NCBI GenBank assembly: GCA_937885815.1
Contig: CALABM010000235.1
Location: 1-52,322, forward strand
Reading direction: 5' to 3'
DNA from: an uncultured Verrucomicrobiales bacterium
Lineage (GTDB): Bacteria > Verrucomicrobiota > Verrucomicrobiia > Verrucomicrobiales > Akkermansiaceae
Length of the DNA: 52,322 bases
Shown here in pieces: positions 16,102 to 25,630 of this stretch (positions are counted from its first letter, which is position 1; every line of letters starts with the position of its first letter). Both the position numbers and the translations under genes were made by a program. Below the pieces are notes generated by a model that saw only the letters and a program-made list of their open reading frames with translations, made no database searches and was not told the DNA's origin.

Positions 16102-16114
16102 GATTGTGTCGTAT

Positions 16115-17962
16115 ATGAGTAAGAAAGAAGAGGTCTCATTTTATTCTTTGGCTCGCCCGATTTTGCGTAAATACCTGCCTCCGTACAAGGGGCTTGTCAT
16201 AGCGGGTGTGATTGCCGGTGTGCTGGCTGCAGCGGCATCTGGTTTCGGTCTTCCTGTAATTGTGCAGAAGGTGTGTCCTGTGGTTTTCGGGGAAGTGCCG
16301 CCTCCTGCTTGGCTGGTGGATTTTCTTTCACGTTTTATAGCGCCGGAGGAAATGCAAATGGCCACTTTAGTGGGTGCCGCATGTATCATCCCAGTCGTTA
16401 TGATGGTGCGTGGGCTTGCTACGTACTTTAACGTGTACTTGCTTACCCGTGCGGGTGTGGGGCTAATGGCCGGGTTGCGAACAGATTTGTTTGCACGGCT
16501 TCAGTGGTTGTCCTTTTCATTTCATGACCGCAACTCGCGCGGTAATTTGATGACGACAGTTATTCAGTATACCCAGAATCTTCAGCTTCAGCTTATTCAG
16601 GTGCTGAATGATTTGGTTGTTCAGCCGCTTACTCTGGTGGCCGCGCTTGCGTATTTGGTATATGCTGCTTTAAGTAATCATGACAGCGCCGTATTGCTGG
16701 GGAACCTGATGATATCATCATTGTGCATACCGATTGTGCGATATGTGGGCAAGAGCGTGCTCAAAAAAATGCGTCAGATGCTCACCGGTATGAGTGTTAT
16801 CACGGCGAACGTGGAGGAATCTCTGGCGGCGCAGCGTGAGGTGCGCGCTTTTAACCTGGAGGAGCACCGGGAGAAGGAGCTTGCTGGTAATATCACGCGC
16901 TTTAACAAACTTCTCATCAGAATTGAAGCTTGGCGCGCAGGTCTCTCTCCGGCCATTGAAATGGTGAGTGCTCTTGCGCTGTCTTATGCCCTGTACCGTG
17001 GTAGTGGTGATGGCCTCACTCTGGAGGCGTTTACCGCTATCGCCACAGCCTTTTACTTCTGTTATGATCCCATCAAGCGCTTGGGCGTAGTGGCTAATCA
17101 GTGCGAGATGATGAAGGTGGTTATCGCTGCCGTGAATAAGGTGCTTCTGGCAAAGGATGAGACTCCGGAGCCTGAGAATCCCCAATCCTTGCCTGACCCT
17201 GCGACCGGTGTGGTGGATTTCGAGAACGTGTCCTTCTCGTATGATGGTAAAAAGATGGTGCTGCGCAATATCAATGTGCATGTGCCTTCCGGGGATGTGG
17301 TGGCGCTCGTGGGGCCGAGTGGCTCAGGTAAGACCACATTCATTAACCTCATCTGTCGTTTTTATGACCCGAAGGTGGGTTCGGTTAAGATTGACGGAGT
17401 GGATGTAAGGAATCTCAGCCGTGCTGAGCGCACCAAAAATATCGGCCTTGTATCCCAGTTTGCCGCATTATTCCGTGATTCGATTGAGGAGAATATCCGC
17501 GTGGGTCGCCCGGAGGCTACGGATGAGGAAGTGCGCCGAGTAGGTGATATGGCGTGTGTGAGTGAGTTCGCAGATATGAAGCCGGAAGGGTACAAACTCA
17601 TGCTGGCTGAGGGTGGCGGAGGTCTTTCCGGAGGTCAGCGTCAGCGCGTATCCATTGCGCGCGCTATTCTGAAAGATGCACCCATTCTTATTCTTGATGA
17701 GGCTACCTCTGCGTTGGATATGCGCAGTGAAGCCATTATTCAGAAGGCTCTGGATGATATGGCCAGCAGCCGCACCACATTCATTATCGCTCATCGTTTC
17801 AGTACTATTCGCATGGCTCGCCGTATTTTGGTGTTTGAAGAGGGGCGCATCGTGGGCGATGGTTCACATGAGCAGTTGTATGAAAGCTGTATGCTTTACA
17901 AATCTCTCTATGATGAGCAGGTAAGACAGGCTGATAAGGAAAAGAAGGAGACTCAGGCATGA
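16115..17962 (+). CDS. ABC transporter, fused permease-ATPase half (first of pair)
   Basis: A 615-residue MsbA/LmrA-type exporter half. Six membrane helices occupy about residues 25-325. The ATPase domain has GPSGSGKTT (Walker A), Q-loop VSQF, signature LSGGQRQR, ILILDEATSALD (Walker B with catalytic Glu) and IAHRFST (H-loop), so it should hydrolyse ATP. The ATG at 16115 is chosen because the promoter TTGATA-N17-TAGAAT (16073-16101) lies between it and the upstream in-frame ATG at 16025. The gene ends in an ATGA overlap with the next half-transporter, so a heterodimer is likely. Lipid or peptide export are candidate roles. Confidence 0.93.
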   Translation: MSKKEEVSFYSLARPILRKYLPPYKGLVIAGVIAGVLAAAASGFGLPVIVQKVCPVVFGEVPPPAWLVDFLSRFIAPEEMQMATLVGAACIIPVVMMVRGLATYFNVYLLTRAGVGLMAGLRTDLFARLQWLSFSFHDRNSRGNLMTTVIQYTQNLQLQLIQVLNDLVVQPLTLVAALAYLVYAALSNHDSAVLLGNLMISSLCIPIVRYVGKSVLKKMRQMLTGMSVITANVEESLAAQREVRAFNLEEHREKELAGNITRFNKLLIRIEAWRAGLSPAIEMVSALALSYALYRGSGDGLTLEAFTAIATAFYFCYDPIKRLGVVANQCEMMKVVIAAVNKVLLAKDETPEPENPQSLPDPATGVVDFENVSFSYDGKKMVLRNINVHVPSGDVVALVGPSGSGKTTFINLICRFYDPKVGSVKIDGVDVRNLSRAERTKNIGLVSQFAALFRDSIEENIRVGRPEATDEEVRRVGDMACVSEFADMKPEGYKLMLAEGGGGLSGGQRQRVSIARAILKDAPILILDEATSALDMRSEAIIQKALDDMASSRTTFIIAHRFSTIRMARRILVFEEGRIVGDGSHEQLYESCMLYKSLYDEQVRQADKEKKETQA

Positions 17963-19761
17963 TTAATCGTATATACAAGTTCGTCAAAAGCTTTCTCTTC
18001 CCGCATCTTCACTGGCTGCTGGCTACGATTCTGACCGGTATTGTGGCCGCCGCTGCTAGTGGTATGGGTGTGCCGTTTATCGTGAAGTTCGTCTTCCCGG
18101 TGGTTTTCCACCAGTCCGGCCAGACTGAGCCTGAATTGCTGGTGTATCTTCCCCAGTTGAAGGAATTGTCTCACTCCACACTATTGCTCTGGGCCTGTGC
18201 CTCACTTCCTCTTATCTTTGTGCTGAGAGGTGTGGCTATGTGGATGAACACGGTGGTGGTGAACATTCTTGGCTTGCGCATTCTGGAAGGTTTGCGCACA
18301 CAGGTGTTCCACCATGTGCAGCAGTTGCCGATTTCTTACCTGGAAGGCCAGCGTAAAGGTGACTTGGTGAGCAGGATTGTGGCGGATACGCAGAATGTCC
18401 AGAATGTACTTTCTCACATCGCCAATGATTTGGTGAAACAGCCTATTACCTGCCTGTGTGCACTGTTTGCATTCCTTTGGATGCTTTTCTCCACGGGCCG
18501 TTGGGAGATTTTTTTGGTGATGCTTTTCATCGCAGCAGCAGCTTGGCCGATTATTACCTTCGGTAAACGCATTTCCGCCAAGGCTCTTCGAGCTCAGGAA
18601 GGACTCGGCGAGCTGAATACTGTGGTGCAGCAGAATCTGGAAACTCAGCGTGAGGTGAGAGCTTACGCTCTGGAGGAACGCCAGATTGCAGACTTTGAGG
18701 CTGCTTCCGAAGGGTATTGCAAGAACACGGTAAAGCTGGTTAAATACCAGAAAGCCATCATTCCGATTATGGAAACGGTGACGGCGCTCGCTCTGTCATT
18801 CCTGCTGGTGTGCGGTAGTATCTGCGGCATGGCATTGTCTGACTTTATGGCGCTGGCTGCGGCTCTTTTCTTCACTTTTGACTCCATGAAACGCGCTGGT
18901 TTGGCCTATAACCGCCTGAATGAAGCGCAGGGTGCCATGCAGCGTTTGGCTGATGTGCTGGAGGAGCCGAATCCTATAGATGATCCTGTCAATCCGGTGC
19001 AACTTCCGAAGCGGGTGAAGGGCGATATTACTTTCCGTAATGTGACATTTGCCTATGACGCCGGTAAGCCCGTGCTGAAAGATGTGAATGTGCATATACC
19101 GGCCGGGCAGATTGTAGGTCTAGTCGGCCCGAGTGGTGCGGGTAAGACTACTTTTGCCAGTCTGCTTCCGCGTTTTTATGAAGCCACGGAGGGTGCCGTG
19201 CTTGTGGATGGGGTGGACGTGAGGGATGTGACCCGCCATGACCTGCGAGAGCAGCTTTCCATCGTGGGCCAGCAGGCTTTGCTCTTCTCCGGTTCTATTC
19301 GTGATAATATCGCACTGGGGCGTAGAGGTGCTTCAAAGGAACAGATTCAGGCCGCAGCTGATGCTGCACGGGTGAGCGTGTTCTTGGGTACCCAGTCCGC
19401 TGGGATTGATACCAAGCTTGGGCAGGGGGGCTCCGGTCTATCCGGTGGGCAGCGCCAGCGTGTGGCTATCGCTCGCGCCTTCGTGAAGGATGCCCCCATT
19501 TTGATATTGGATGAGGCAACGGCATCTCTGGACGCTGAAAGTGAACGCGAGATTCAGGAGGAGCTGGATAAACTGGCACGTGGTCGAACCACGCTTATTG
19601 TAGCCCACCGTTTCAGTACGATTCGTAATGCTCACCGCATTCTTGTATTTGACCACGGCCGAGTGGTGGGAGATGGTACTCATGAGGAGCTGTACGCAAA
19701 CTGTCCGTTGTATCATGAACTTTATGATCGCCAAGGTGCGGTGAATAACGCTGACAGATGA
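17959..19761 (+). CDS. ABC transporter, fused permease-ATPase half (second of pair)
   Basis: A 600-residue half-exporter like its neighbour: membrane domain about residues 15-310, then GPSGAGKTT, LSGGQRQR, ILILDEATASLD and VAHRFST. Both halves have canonical ATPase motifs, so neither looks like a degenerate site partner. The start overlaps the previous stop (ATGA at 17959-17962) and its own stop overlaps the next gene (19758-19761). The two halves share the residue pattern EVRAFNLEE/EVRAYALEE in the coupling region and probably arose by duplication. No peptidase domain is present at the N-terminus, so it is not a bacteriocin-processing transporter. Confidence 0.93.
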   Translation: MINRIYKFVKSFLFPHLHWLLATILTGIVAAAASGMGVPFIVKFVFPVVFHQSGQTEPELLVYLPQLKELSHSTLLLWACASLPLIFVLRGVAMWMNTVVVNILGLRILEGLRTQVFHHVQQLPISYLEGQRKGDLVSRIVADTQNVQNVLSHIANDLVKQPITCLCALFAFLWMLFSTGRWEIFLVMLFIAAAAWPIITFGKRISAKALRAQEGLGELNTVVQQNLETQREVRAYALEERQIADFEAASEGYCKNTVKLVKYQKAIIPIMETVTALALSFLLVCGSICGMALSDFMALAAALFFTFDSMKRAGLAYNRLNEAQGAMQRLADVLEEPNPIDDPVNPVQLPKRVKGDITFRNVTFAYDAGKPVLKDVNVHIPAGQIVGLVGPSGAGKTTFASLLPRFYEATEGAVLVDGVDVRDVTRHDLREQLSIVGQQALLFSGSIRDNIALGRRGASKEQIQAAADAARVSVFLGTQSAGIDTKLGQGGSGLSGGQRQRVAIARAFVKDAPILILDEATASLDAESEREIQEELDKLARGRTTLIVAHRFSTIRNAHRILVFDHGRVVGDGTHEELYANCPLYHELYDRQGAVNNADR

Positions 19762-21740
19762 AAACCGTTCAGACCGTTCTCTCCGTGGCAGAGGAAAAAT
19801 CTGCCGTGCTTCATTTGGGAAATCGTGCTCCGGATTTGCTTGTTGCTGAGAGTGAAAGCCTTCTCAATGAGCATCTTCGGGGCTGTGGATTACGCCATGT
19901 TCGCCGAGTATCTCCCATTGGCCCGGCTGAGGCCCGTTTGGCAGCTCCGCATTTTACTGCGGCTGATGCTGAAGGCTCCGTGGAGGTATATGTGCTGAGT
20001 GTGGCGGGCATGGCTTCTCAGGCGGCTCTTACTTCGGAGCAGATGCGCCGCTGCGAGCGCCTTGTGGAGCCGAAGCTTCGCGTATGTGTATTGCCGTGCC
20101 TGGTGCAGCACCTGCGTGGGGGGAAGGCCCGTTGTGTGGCGATGCCTCTCGTGTGCGTTCGCAAGCATGGTAACTGGTTGAACGCGCCGGAGGTCATGCA
20201 GTATTTATCTCCTGCGCACCGAGAGGGTACAGCTTCAGAGATGCCATGCAGCGCTTGGTTGCTGAAAAAGCATAATCTCACGCGTGAGGTGGCTAATTAT
20301 GGCATGCAGCTTTTTCCCTTGGTGAAAGGTTTTGCTCACTCTGGGCATATGCCTGAAGGAATGGAGCTGAAAGCTTCTGGCGAGCAGGAGCCGCTGATGC
20401 TGGTGCTGACTGAGGGTAAAGTGGATGGGAATCTGCAGTTGGCGTATGCTGACTTTTATTCGGCTGAGAATGCCGTGAATGAACTTGCCGTGAAAGAGCT
20501 GCCGGCTGATGTGGATGAGGACGCACCCTCGCTGCTGTTGGCTGCTGAAGATGGTACGGAATACCGAGCTCGTTGCGCGGAGCTTCTCATGTTCCCCGGG
20601 CGGATGGAGTGTGGCCTGCGCTTTCGCTGTGCTCTGAGTGTGCTGTGTAATCATTACCGACGCTTGCTGCCTGGTGAGGACGTGCCCTTTGCCGCGGCCG
20701 GTGAATTGAGCGGCAAGATTCGCAATGTGAGCCGCAGTAGTTTCTGTGGACTGCCGCTTTGTCACATCGTGGCGGATGTCGGTAAGCAGACTGTGAATGT
20801 CTACGTGCCGCTGCATAGCGACAACTCGCCAATGCCGTCAGTCGGGGAGATGTTCTGTGTGCGCGGTACGTTGTATGTGGTCCCGGATAAACTGCTGGGG
20901 TATGAAACAGAGCCCGCAGCGCCGGCCTCAGCACCGGAGCTTACTGTGGACGCTGATATGCTTCCTCTGAGCCTTGCCCTTGCTGTGGTGAACGGCGGCC
21001 TGAAGGCTGCCGGGTATGAGTATGCTGCCCCGTTCAAACCGATATTTCGCATGGGGCGGCCCGAGTTTCAGGTGCATTCTCCGGCAGGTAAACGTGTGGT
21101 AGTGCTGGTGGATAGCGTGGTGAACGGGCATTCTGATACCCTGGGATATAGAAAATATGCCTCTACTTCATACCCTGATTTTATGGGGGCTGTACCTCCG
21201 GGTAATGAGCCTGCCGAGCTGCTGTTCCTGACTGTTTATCTCGATGCTGCTGGTGAAGATGCTCCGGGCTTCCGTGTGAGGGTTGAGCAGAATGGTGCTG
21301 AGCAGAAGGGGCTGACGTTCTGCAGCGAGGTGGCGTATACTGAGGCCTCCGGGGTGACGGAGATGACGGCTGCTCGCCTTTTCGGGGAGATGATGTATAC
21401 TCAGAGTTTTTCCGATTTTCTTCAGGTATTGCGCGAGGATGTGCATTATGTATCTGAAACCGCTGGCATGCAATTACACAGTAAGCTGGATTTTGTGCGT
21501 TATCTGAGGTCATGCTTTGATGAATGGCGCCAGCGTGACGAGATGAAGAATCTGACATTCCTGCTGTCCACTGTAGAGCGTAACGAGGTGCGCCGTCCAT
21601 GTGCCGTGACTTGCCAGAATCAGCAGATTGTCTTGGCTACTGTTTTTGATATGAAGGAAGGGCGCGTGGCCGGGGTGACCACTTTTGCTGGGAGTGCGCT
21701 GAACACGCTTAAACCTGTTCGTCAGGATGAATTGACATGA
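19758..21740 (+). CDS. uncharacterised 660-residue protein of ABC exporter operon
   Basis: Not recognised. No signal peptide or membrane helix is visible, so it is probably cytoplasmic. Composition is Leu-, Val- and Glu-rich with several Cys. A proline/alanine linker (about residues 385-395, ETEPAAPASAPE) divides it. The last roughly 120 residues (SFSDFLQVLREDVHYVSE onward) have the alternating helix-strand look of a small NTF2-like domain, a low-confidence guess. Both ends show four-base ATGA overlaps with neighbours, which ties its synthesis to the exporters and the 274-residue protein downstream. A role in handling the exported substrate is inference from context only. Confidence 0.7.
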   Translation: MKTVQTVLSVAEEKSAVLHLGNRAPDLLVAESESLLNEHLRGCGLRHVRRVSPIGPAEARLAAPHFTAADAEGSVEVYVLSVAGMASQAALTSEQMRRCERLVEPKLRVCVLPCLVQHLRGGKARCVAMPLVCVRKHGNWLNAPEVMQYLSPAHREGTASEMPCSAWLLKKHNLTREVANYGMQLFPLVKGFAHSGHMPEGMELKASGEQEPLMLVLTEGKVDGNLQLAYADFYSAENAVNELAVKELPADVDEDAPSLLLAAEDGTEYRARCAELLMFPGRMECGLRFRCALSVLCNHYRRLLPGEDVPFAAAGELSGKIRNVSRSSFCGLPLCHIVADVGKQTVNVYVPLHSDNSPMPSVGEMFCVRGTLYVVPDKLLGYETEPAAPASAPELTVDADMLPLSLALAVVNGGLKAAGYEYAAPFKPIFRMGRPEFQVHSPAGKRVVVLVDSVVNGHSDTLGYRKYASTSYPDFMGAVPPGNEPAELLFLTVYLDAAGEDAPGFRVRVEQNGAEQKGLTFCSEVAYTEASGVTEMTAARLFGEMMYTQSFSDFLQVLREDVHYVSETAGMQLHSKLDFVRYLRSCFDEWRQRDEMKNLTFLLSTVERNEVRRPCAVTCQNQQIVLATVFDMKEGRVAGVTTFAGSALNTLKPVRQDELT

Positions 21741-22561
21741 GAATACCACCTTTTTGGGTTAAAGAACGCCGCGAAATATCTGGCCGAATCTTTCGCCTGC
21801 ATGGGCTTTCCTTTGATTCTCAGGAGGATGCTCGTCGGCGTCTGGAAGAGAAGGTTGTTTTATGGCAGGATATGTTGGCGGCTCCTCCGGGGGTAGACTT
21901 GCTGATGGTGAGTGAGCTTCGCCAAGAGTTGAGAAGGCTGGATGAATGTAATCATCCCTATAGTGCTGCTATTCTGGAGCCTATAGAGCAGCAGCTTGAT
22001 GAAGAGAATATTATTACTCGAAATCGGTATGGCTGCTTAGTGCTGAACTCTGAGCGCGTATGCTTTGCTGATGTGGATAGATTCAGCCGTGGCTTGTGGG
22101 CTTCTCTTTTCGGCAGCCGGGAGAAAGATGAGCAGAAGCTCATTAAGGCCATTGGAACCCTTTGTGGTAAGTTTCCCTCGCTCTCCGCACGTCTGTATCG
22201 CACGGCTCATGGCTGGCGCGTGATGATGAAGGAACCCGCTTTGACTTTGCTTTCTGAGCGGGAGGCGTACTTGTTTAAGGCCTTGCATGCTGATCCCTTG
22301 TATGTGAAGCTGTGCTCCACTCAGCGTTGCTGGCGCGCACGCCTTTCTCCCAAGCCCTTTCACCGGGGTCTGAAGAGATTCCCTTCCATGCTGTATTCTC
22401 AGCAGAAGGCTGCTGAGTGGGTGGCTGCATATGAGCAAGCCACGGCCGGGCTCGGGGTATGCCGATTGGTGGAAACATTCGGCCCGGTGCTGGATGACCC
22501 TGTGGTGGCGCTGCATGATGCTGCCACTCGTGCACTGACTCCGGAGCTTGTTTTGGCTTGA
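21737..22561 (+). CDS. uncharacterised 274-residue protein, last of ABC exporter operon
   Basis: Starts within an ATGA overlap with the 660-residue gene. Predicted soluble, helical in its N-terminal 90 residues (EEKVVLWQDML...LRQELRRLDE). A central YGCLVLNSERVCFADVD looks like a strand pair. The C-terminal block YRTAHGWRVMM, DPLYVKLCSTQRCWRARLSPKP resembles a conserved core I have seen in uncharacterised proteins of several phyla, recalled and not checked. It ends 5 bases from the stop of the convergent dus gene. Function unknown; operon membership is the only lead. Confidence 0.7.
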   Translation: MRIPPFWVKERREISGRIFRLHGLSFDSQEDARRRLEEKVVLWQDMLAAPPGVDLLMVSELRQELRRLDECNHPYSAAILEPIEQQLDEENIITRNRYGCLVLNSERVCFADVDRFSRGLWASLFGSREKDEQKLIKAIGTLCGKFPSLSARLYRTAHGWRVMMKEPALTLLSEREAYLFKALHADPLYVKLCSTQRCWRARLSPKPFHRGLKRFPSMLYSQQKAAEWVAAYEQATAGLGVCRLVETFGPVLDDPVVALHDAATRALTPELVLA

Positions 22562-22566
22562 GTTGC

Positions 22567-23538
22567 TCAGCGCAGCGGTGCCAGAATATCGCTGAGCTCT
22601 GCCAGAGAGCTTACCCGGGCCAGAGCAGGGCGAACGGCTTTGCTGCCGGGAATGCCCTTGGCATATGCCAGCAGCCGTGCTCTCATGGCTCGCATAGTGA
22701 TGAGTTCATCACCATAGTGTTCACTTTCAATGGCCATGCGTGTATGGCGCAGCATGAAGTCCAGCTTTTCCGCCGGAGTGGGCTCCGGCGGTATGGTGCC
22801 GGAGGTTAGATAGGTTTTTGCACGGCGGAAGAGCCAAGGAGCATTCATGGCAGCACGGCCAATCATGACGCCAGCTACCGCCGTGTTCTCTCTTGCCTGT
22901 TTTACGTCCTCAGGCGTGGTGATATCACCATTGCCGATGACGGGTATCTGCACCAACCGGGCGCATTGGCCTATCATCTCCCAATCTGCTTTGCCGCCGT
23001 ACTGCTGCGAACGCGTGCGACCGTGAATGGCGATAGCCTGTACCCCGGCATCCTGCAAGCGTACAACGGCTTCTGGCGCACAAATGCTCTGGGCATCCCA
23101 ACCTATGCGTATTTTAGTGGTTACCGGGCAGTCATCCCCCAGTTCCTTTACCACCGCTGAAGCGATATTCTGCAGAAGCGGAAGGTCTTTGAGAAGGGAA
23201 GAGCCACCATTCTTGCCCACGACCTTGGGCACGGGGCAGCCGGCATTGATATCCAGAAAGTCCGGGTGCATGGCGTCCACTATGATACGGGCGGCAGCGG
23301 CAGCGTGCTCCGGTACAGAGCCGAAAATCTGAATGCCGAGCGGTCTGTGCTGCTGTTCAAACTCCACGTACCTGCGGTTTCTCTTCCATGCTTGCAGGAC
23401 TCCTTCGGCTGAGACAAACTCCGTTTCCATCACGTCTGCTCCTTCTTCCTTGCACAGTGTGCGGAAAATGGGGTCCGTCACCCCTGCCATAGGGGCCAGA
23501 TACAAGGGAAAGGGATTATCACACCACGGAAGCGCCAT
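22567..23538 (-). CDS. tRNA-dihydrouridine synthase
   Basis: FMN enzyme that reduces uridines in the tRNA D-loop. The 323-residue protein shows LAPMAGVTDPIFR (FMN site), DINAGCPVPKVVGKNGGSSLL with the catalytic Cys, TTKIRIGW, IHGRTRSQQY and GNGDITTPEDV, all Dus hallmarks. It most resembles the DusB group, which cannot be separated with certainty by eye. The promoter TTGCAC-N17-TAGCAT ends 6 bases before the ATG, so the mRNA is probably leaderless. Convergent with the exporter operon, with only 5 bases between the stops and no room for a separate terminator. Confidence 0.92.
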   Translation of the reverse strand: MALPWCDNPFPLYLAPMAGVTDPIFRTLCKEEGADVMETEFVSAEGVLQAWKRNRRYVEFEQQHRPLGIQIFGSVPEHAAAAARIIVDAMHPDFLDINAGCPVPKVVGKNGGSSLLKDLPLLQNIASAVVKELGDDCPVTTKIRIGWDAQSICAPEAVVRLQDAGVQAIAIHGRTRSQQYGGKADWEMIGQCARLVQIPVIGNGDITTPEDVKQARENTAVAGVMIGRAAMNAPWLFRRAKTYLTSGTIPPEPTPAEKLDFMLRHTRMAIESEHYGDELITMRAMRARLLAYAKGIPGSKAVRPALARVSSLAELSDILAPLR

Positions 23539-23544
23539 GCGCGC

Positions 23545-23573
23545 ATGCTACCACATCCTCCCTTCATGTGCAA
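23545..23573 (-). promoter_or_regulatory. promoter of dus gene, leaderless type
   Basis: Minus-strand TTGCAC-N17-TAGCAT ending 6 bases before the ATG at 23538. Confidence 0.6.
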
Positions 23574-23693
23574 GCGCGAATCTGATTTTTCTTCCCGTAA
23601 TACTATATGTTTTCCTTCACCCGGCGAACAGGGGTTGCGAAATGCGCCGACATTTGCTACCTTTAAGCCCGTACCGATTACCCTATGCTCATC

Positions 23694-24308
23694 ATGAAGA
23701 AAATCAAACTCTGCTTTTTGGCCCTCTGTGTGTGTTCCTCTGCTTATGCTGGTTCTTTCGCTGAGCCGGTGAGTACTTCGGAGCCGTCTCCGTTCTACTG
23801 GGAAGTGGCTGGCCGTTACAGCCACTCGTGTACAGATATTGACGCAAATCATTCATCTCCGTCTATCCATACTTGGGGGATTGACTTAACAGGTCTTTAT
23901 CAAGTGCATGGTCCCCATTACCTGACACTTCGTTTGGGCTATGCGCAAGGCGAGGTCCGTGGCTTTGAGCTTTATCAGGTTTCCTTAATGCCGGGGTATC
24001 GTTATGAGGCTCCTCTTGGGGAGAGTATGCGTTTTTTTGCAGGAGCGGGGATAGGTGTAGGTGTTTCCATCCTTTCGTATCCAGGTATGCACTCATTTTC
24101 CCACAGTATCAGCTCAGAGGATGACATGGCCAATCTGGTGTACTCGCTGGAAATAGGGTTAAAGTATGAAATAGCGCCCTCGGTGGATGTCGGGGCTGCG
24201 TTGATATTCCACGGCGGTATTTCTCCCTTCCCTGATGCAGAGTTTGAGCATGCCTCGGAGGAGCAGTCTGCTATCGGAATTCGTTTTGGCTTTAGTGGTG
24301 AATTTTGA
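23694..24308 (+). CDS. outer membrane beta-barrel protein
   Basis: A 204-residue protein with a signal peptide (MKKIKLCFLALCVCSSAYA) followed by about eight amphipathic strands such as YWEVAGRYSH, YLTLRLGYAQG and IGIRFGFSGEF. It ends in an aromatic residue, the usual signature for outer membrane insertion. The predicted barrel is small (OmpA/OmpW size). The first in-frame start at 23685 adds only three residues; ATG 23694 begins the signal peptide proper. It precedes the polysaccharide deacetylase gene by about 180 bases and is probably a separate unit. Specific function unknown. Confidence 0.75.
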   Translation: MKKIKLCFLALCVCSSAYAGSFAEPVSTSEPSPFYWEVAGRYSHSCTDIDANHSSPSIHTWGIDLTGLYQVHGPHYLTLRLGYAQGEVRGFELYQVSLMPGYRYEAPLGESMRFFAGAGIGVGVSILSYPGMHSFSHSISSEDDMANLVYSLEIGLKYEIAPSVDVGAALIFHGGISPFPDAEFEHASEEQSAIGIRFGFSGEF

Positions 24309-24442
24309 GTGTGGCGTTTTATGTGGGATGAACTGATAATTGGCTGAGTTGTTATGAGATAACAAGAAAAGACAGGCCGTTGGCCGGGGGAAGGGGAGGG
24401 GCTTTTTTCGTGGAAGCTGGGGGCGCATGACTGCAAAATGGA

Positions 24443-24471
24443 TTGCCAAACAGCGCTGGAGCTGCTAAAAT
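24443..24471 (+). promoter_or_regulatory. promoter of polysaccharide deacetylase gene
   Basis: TTGCCA-N17-TAAAAT with TGC directly before the -10. The ATG at 24489 lies 17 bases downstream, giving a leader of about 10 bases. Confidence 0.65.
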
Positions 24472-24488
24472 CACCTCCATTGGATGCT

Positions 24489-25616
24489 ATGAAGTTGATT
24501 TGCCGTTTCATTTTTGCTCTGTCGGTGTCCGTGCTGGCGGCTTGTTCTCAGTCACAGCAGCAGCAGGCGTCTGCTGTGGTGCATTCGTCAGGTGTTTTGT
24601 CTCAGGCTGATACTATGTCTGGTGATGAAGCTTCTACTCCTCGTGCACAGCGCCCACAATCCCGCACAGCTTCAGCGTCATCCCAATTGGTTCGCCGTTC
24701 GTCCAGAGGAGAGGCTTCGGCCCGATCGTCCTCTTCCCGTGCTGCTTCTGCTCGTTCGTGGGAATCAGTTCCGGCCGCCTCCGGGCGTCCCTTTGTGCCC
24801 CACGCTCCCGGTCATCGAGTAGCTCAGGTCAGCGTGCCGGGCAATTATGTGGCTGTTACCTTTGATGATGGTCCTAGCTCCGCCTATACTCCTCAGGTGC
24901 TGGACATTCTCCGCCGCCATGGCGCTCGTGCTACGTTCTTTGTGACAGGCCGCAATGCGTCTCATAACAGGAGCTTGCTTGCCCGTGCCGTGGCTGAAGG
25001 CCATGAAATCGGCAATCACACATACACTCACATTAAGATGACCGCCAGCGGTAGCGAAACGATAGCCAGAGAAATTGAGCGAACTAACGAAGTTATTCGC
25101 GAGGCTACTGGGTATTATCCTACTGCTATGCGTCCTCCTTATGGCGCAGTGAACTCCAATTTGGTGGAGCGAATGTTCCAGAATTATGGTATGCATACCG
25201 TGCTGTGGGATGTAGATACGCGTGACTGGCAACATCCCGGTGTTGCTACAGTAGTGGAGCGTGCCGTGGGGAAGGCTCAGCCGGGGTCTATTATTTTGCT
25301 TCATGATATCCATGCTTCGACGCTTGATGCTGTGGAGGACATCATTGTGGGGCTTAAAGCCCGCGGCTTCAAGCTGGTGACAGTTTCTCAACTGATAGCG
25401 ATGGGTAACCGCGCAGCTGGGGTGTCGACGGCTCCCGCGCTTGCGCCCGGTGCTACTGGGGAATCGCCTACGCAGCCTAGTGCTGAAGCCGGATTGCCAG
25501 GTTCGGAACCAGCGGTGAATCCTTCTCCGGGGGAGGCTGTGATAGGTAATCCTGCCGCTCCTGTTACTGAGCCTAATCCGTCAACCGCGACTGTGGAAAA
25601 TCTGTTGCTTCTCTAA
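24489..25616 (+). CDS. polysaccharide deacetylase lipoprotein (NodB domain)
   Basis: A 375-residue lipoprotein (SVSVLAAC lipobox) with a Ser/Arg/Gln-rich linker, then a carbohydrate esterase 4 domain (about residues 115-300) and a Pro/Ala-rich tail. NodB motifs are intact: TFDDGPS with the Asp pair, HTYTH (two metal His), RPPYG, LWDVDTRDW and LLHDIH. It should remove N-acetyl groups from peptidoglycan or another amino-sugar polymer in the periplasm. The ATG at 24489 is chosen for the signal peptide. The promoter TTGCCA-N17-TAAAAT (24443-24471) has an extended TGC. The next gene starts 14 bases downstream. Confidence 0.9.
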   Translation: MKLICRFIFALSVSVLAACSQSQQQQASAVVHSSGVLSQADTMSGDEASTPRAQRPQSRTASASSQLVRRSSRGEASARSSSSRAASARSWESVPAASGRPFVPHAPGHRVAQVSVPGNYVAVTFDDGPSSAYTPQVLDILRRHGARATFFVTGRNASHNRSLLARAVAEGHEIGNHTYTHIKMTASGSETIAREIERTNEVIREATGYYPTAMRPPYGAVNSNLVERMFQNYGMHTVLWDVDTRDWQHPGVATVVERAVGKAQPGSIILLHDIHASTLDAVEDIIVGLKARGFKLVTVSQLIAMGNRAAGVSTAPALAPGATGESPTQPSAEAGLPGSEPAVNPSPGEAVIGNPAAPVTEPNPSTATVENLLLL

Positions 25617-25630
25617 TCGTTATATAAGCC

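Noticed and set aside
16025..16114. Thirty-residue N-terminal extension of the first exporter half
   Set aside because: A strong promoter lies inside this stretch, and the extension is unlike exporter N-termini.
22562..22566. Missing terminator between the exporter operon and dus
   Set aside because: The five-base gap cannot hold one; convergent genes often terminate inside each other, so I see no anomaly beyond compactness.
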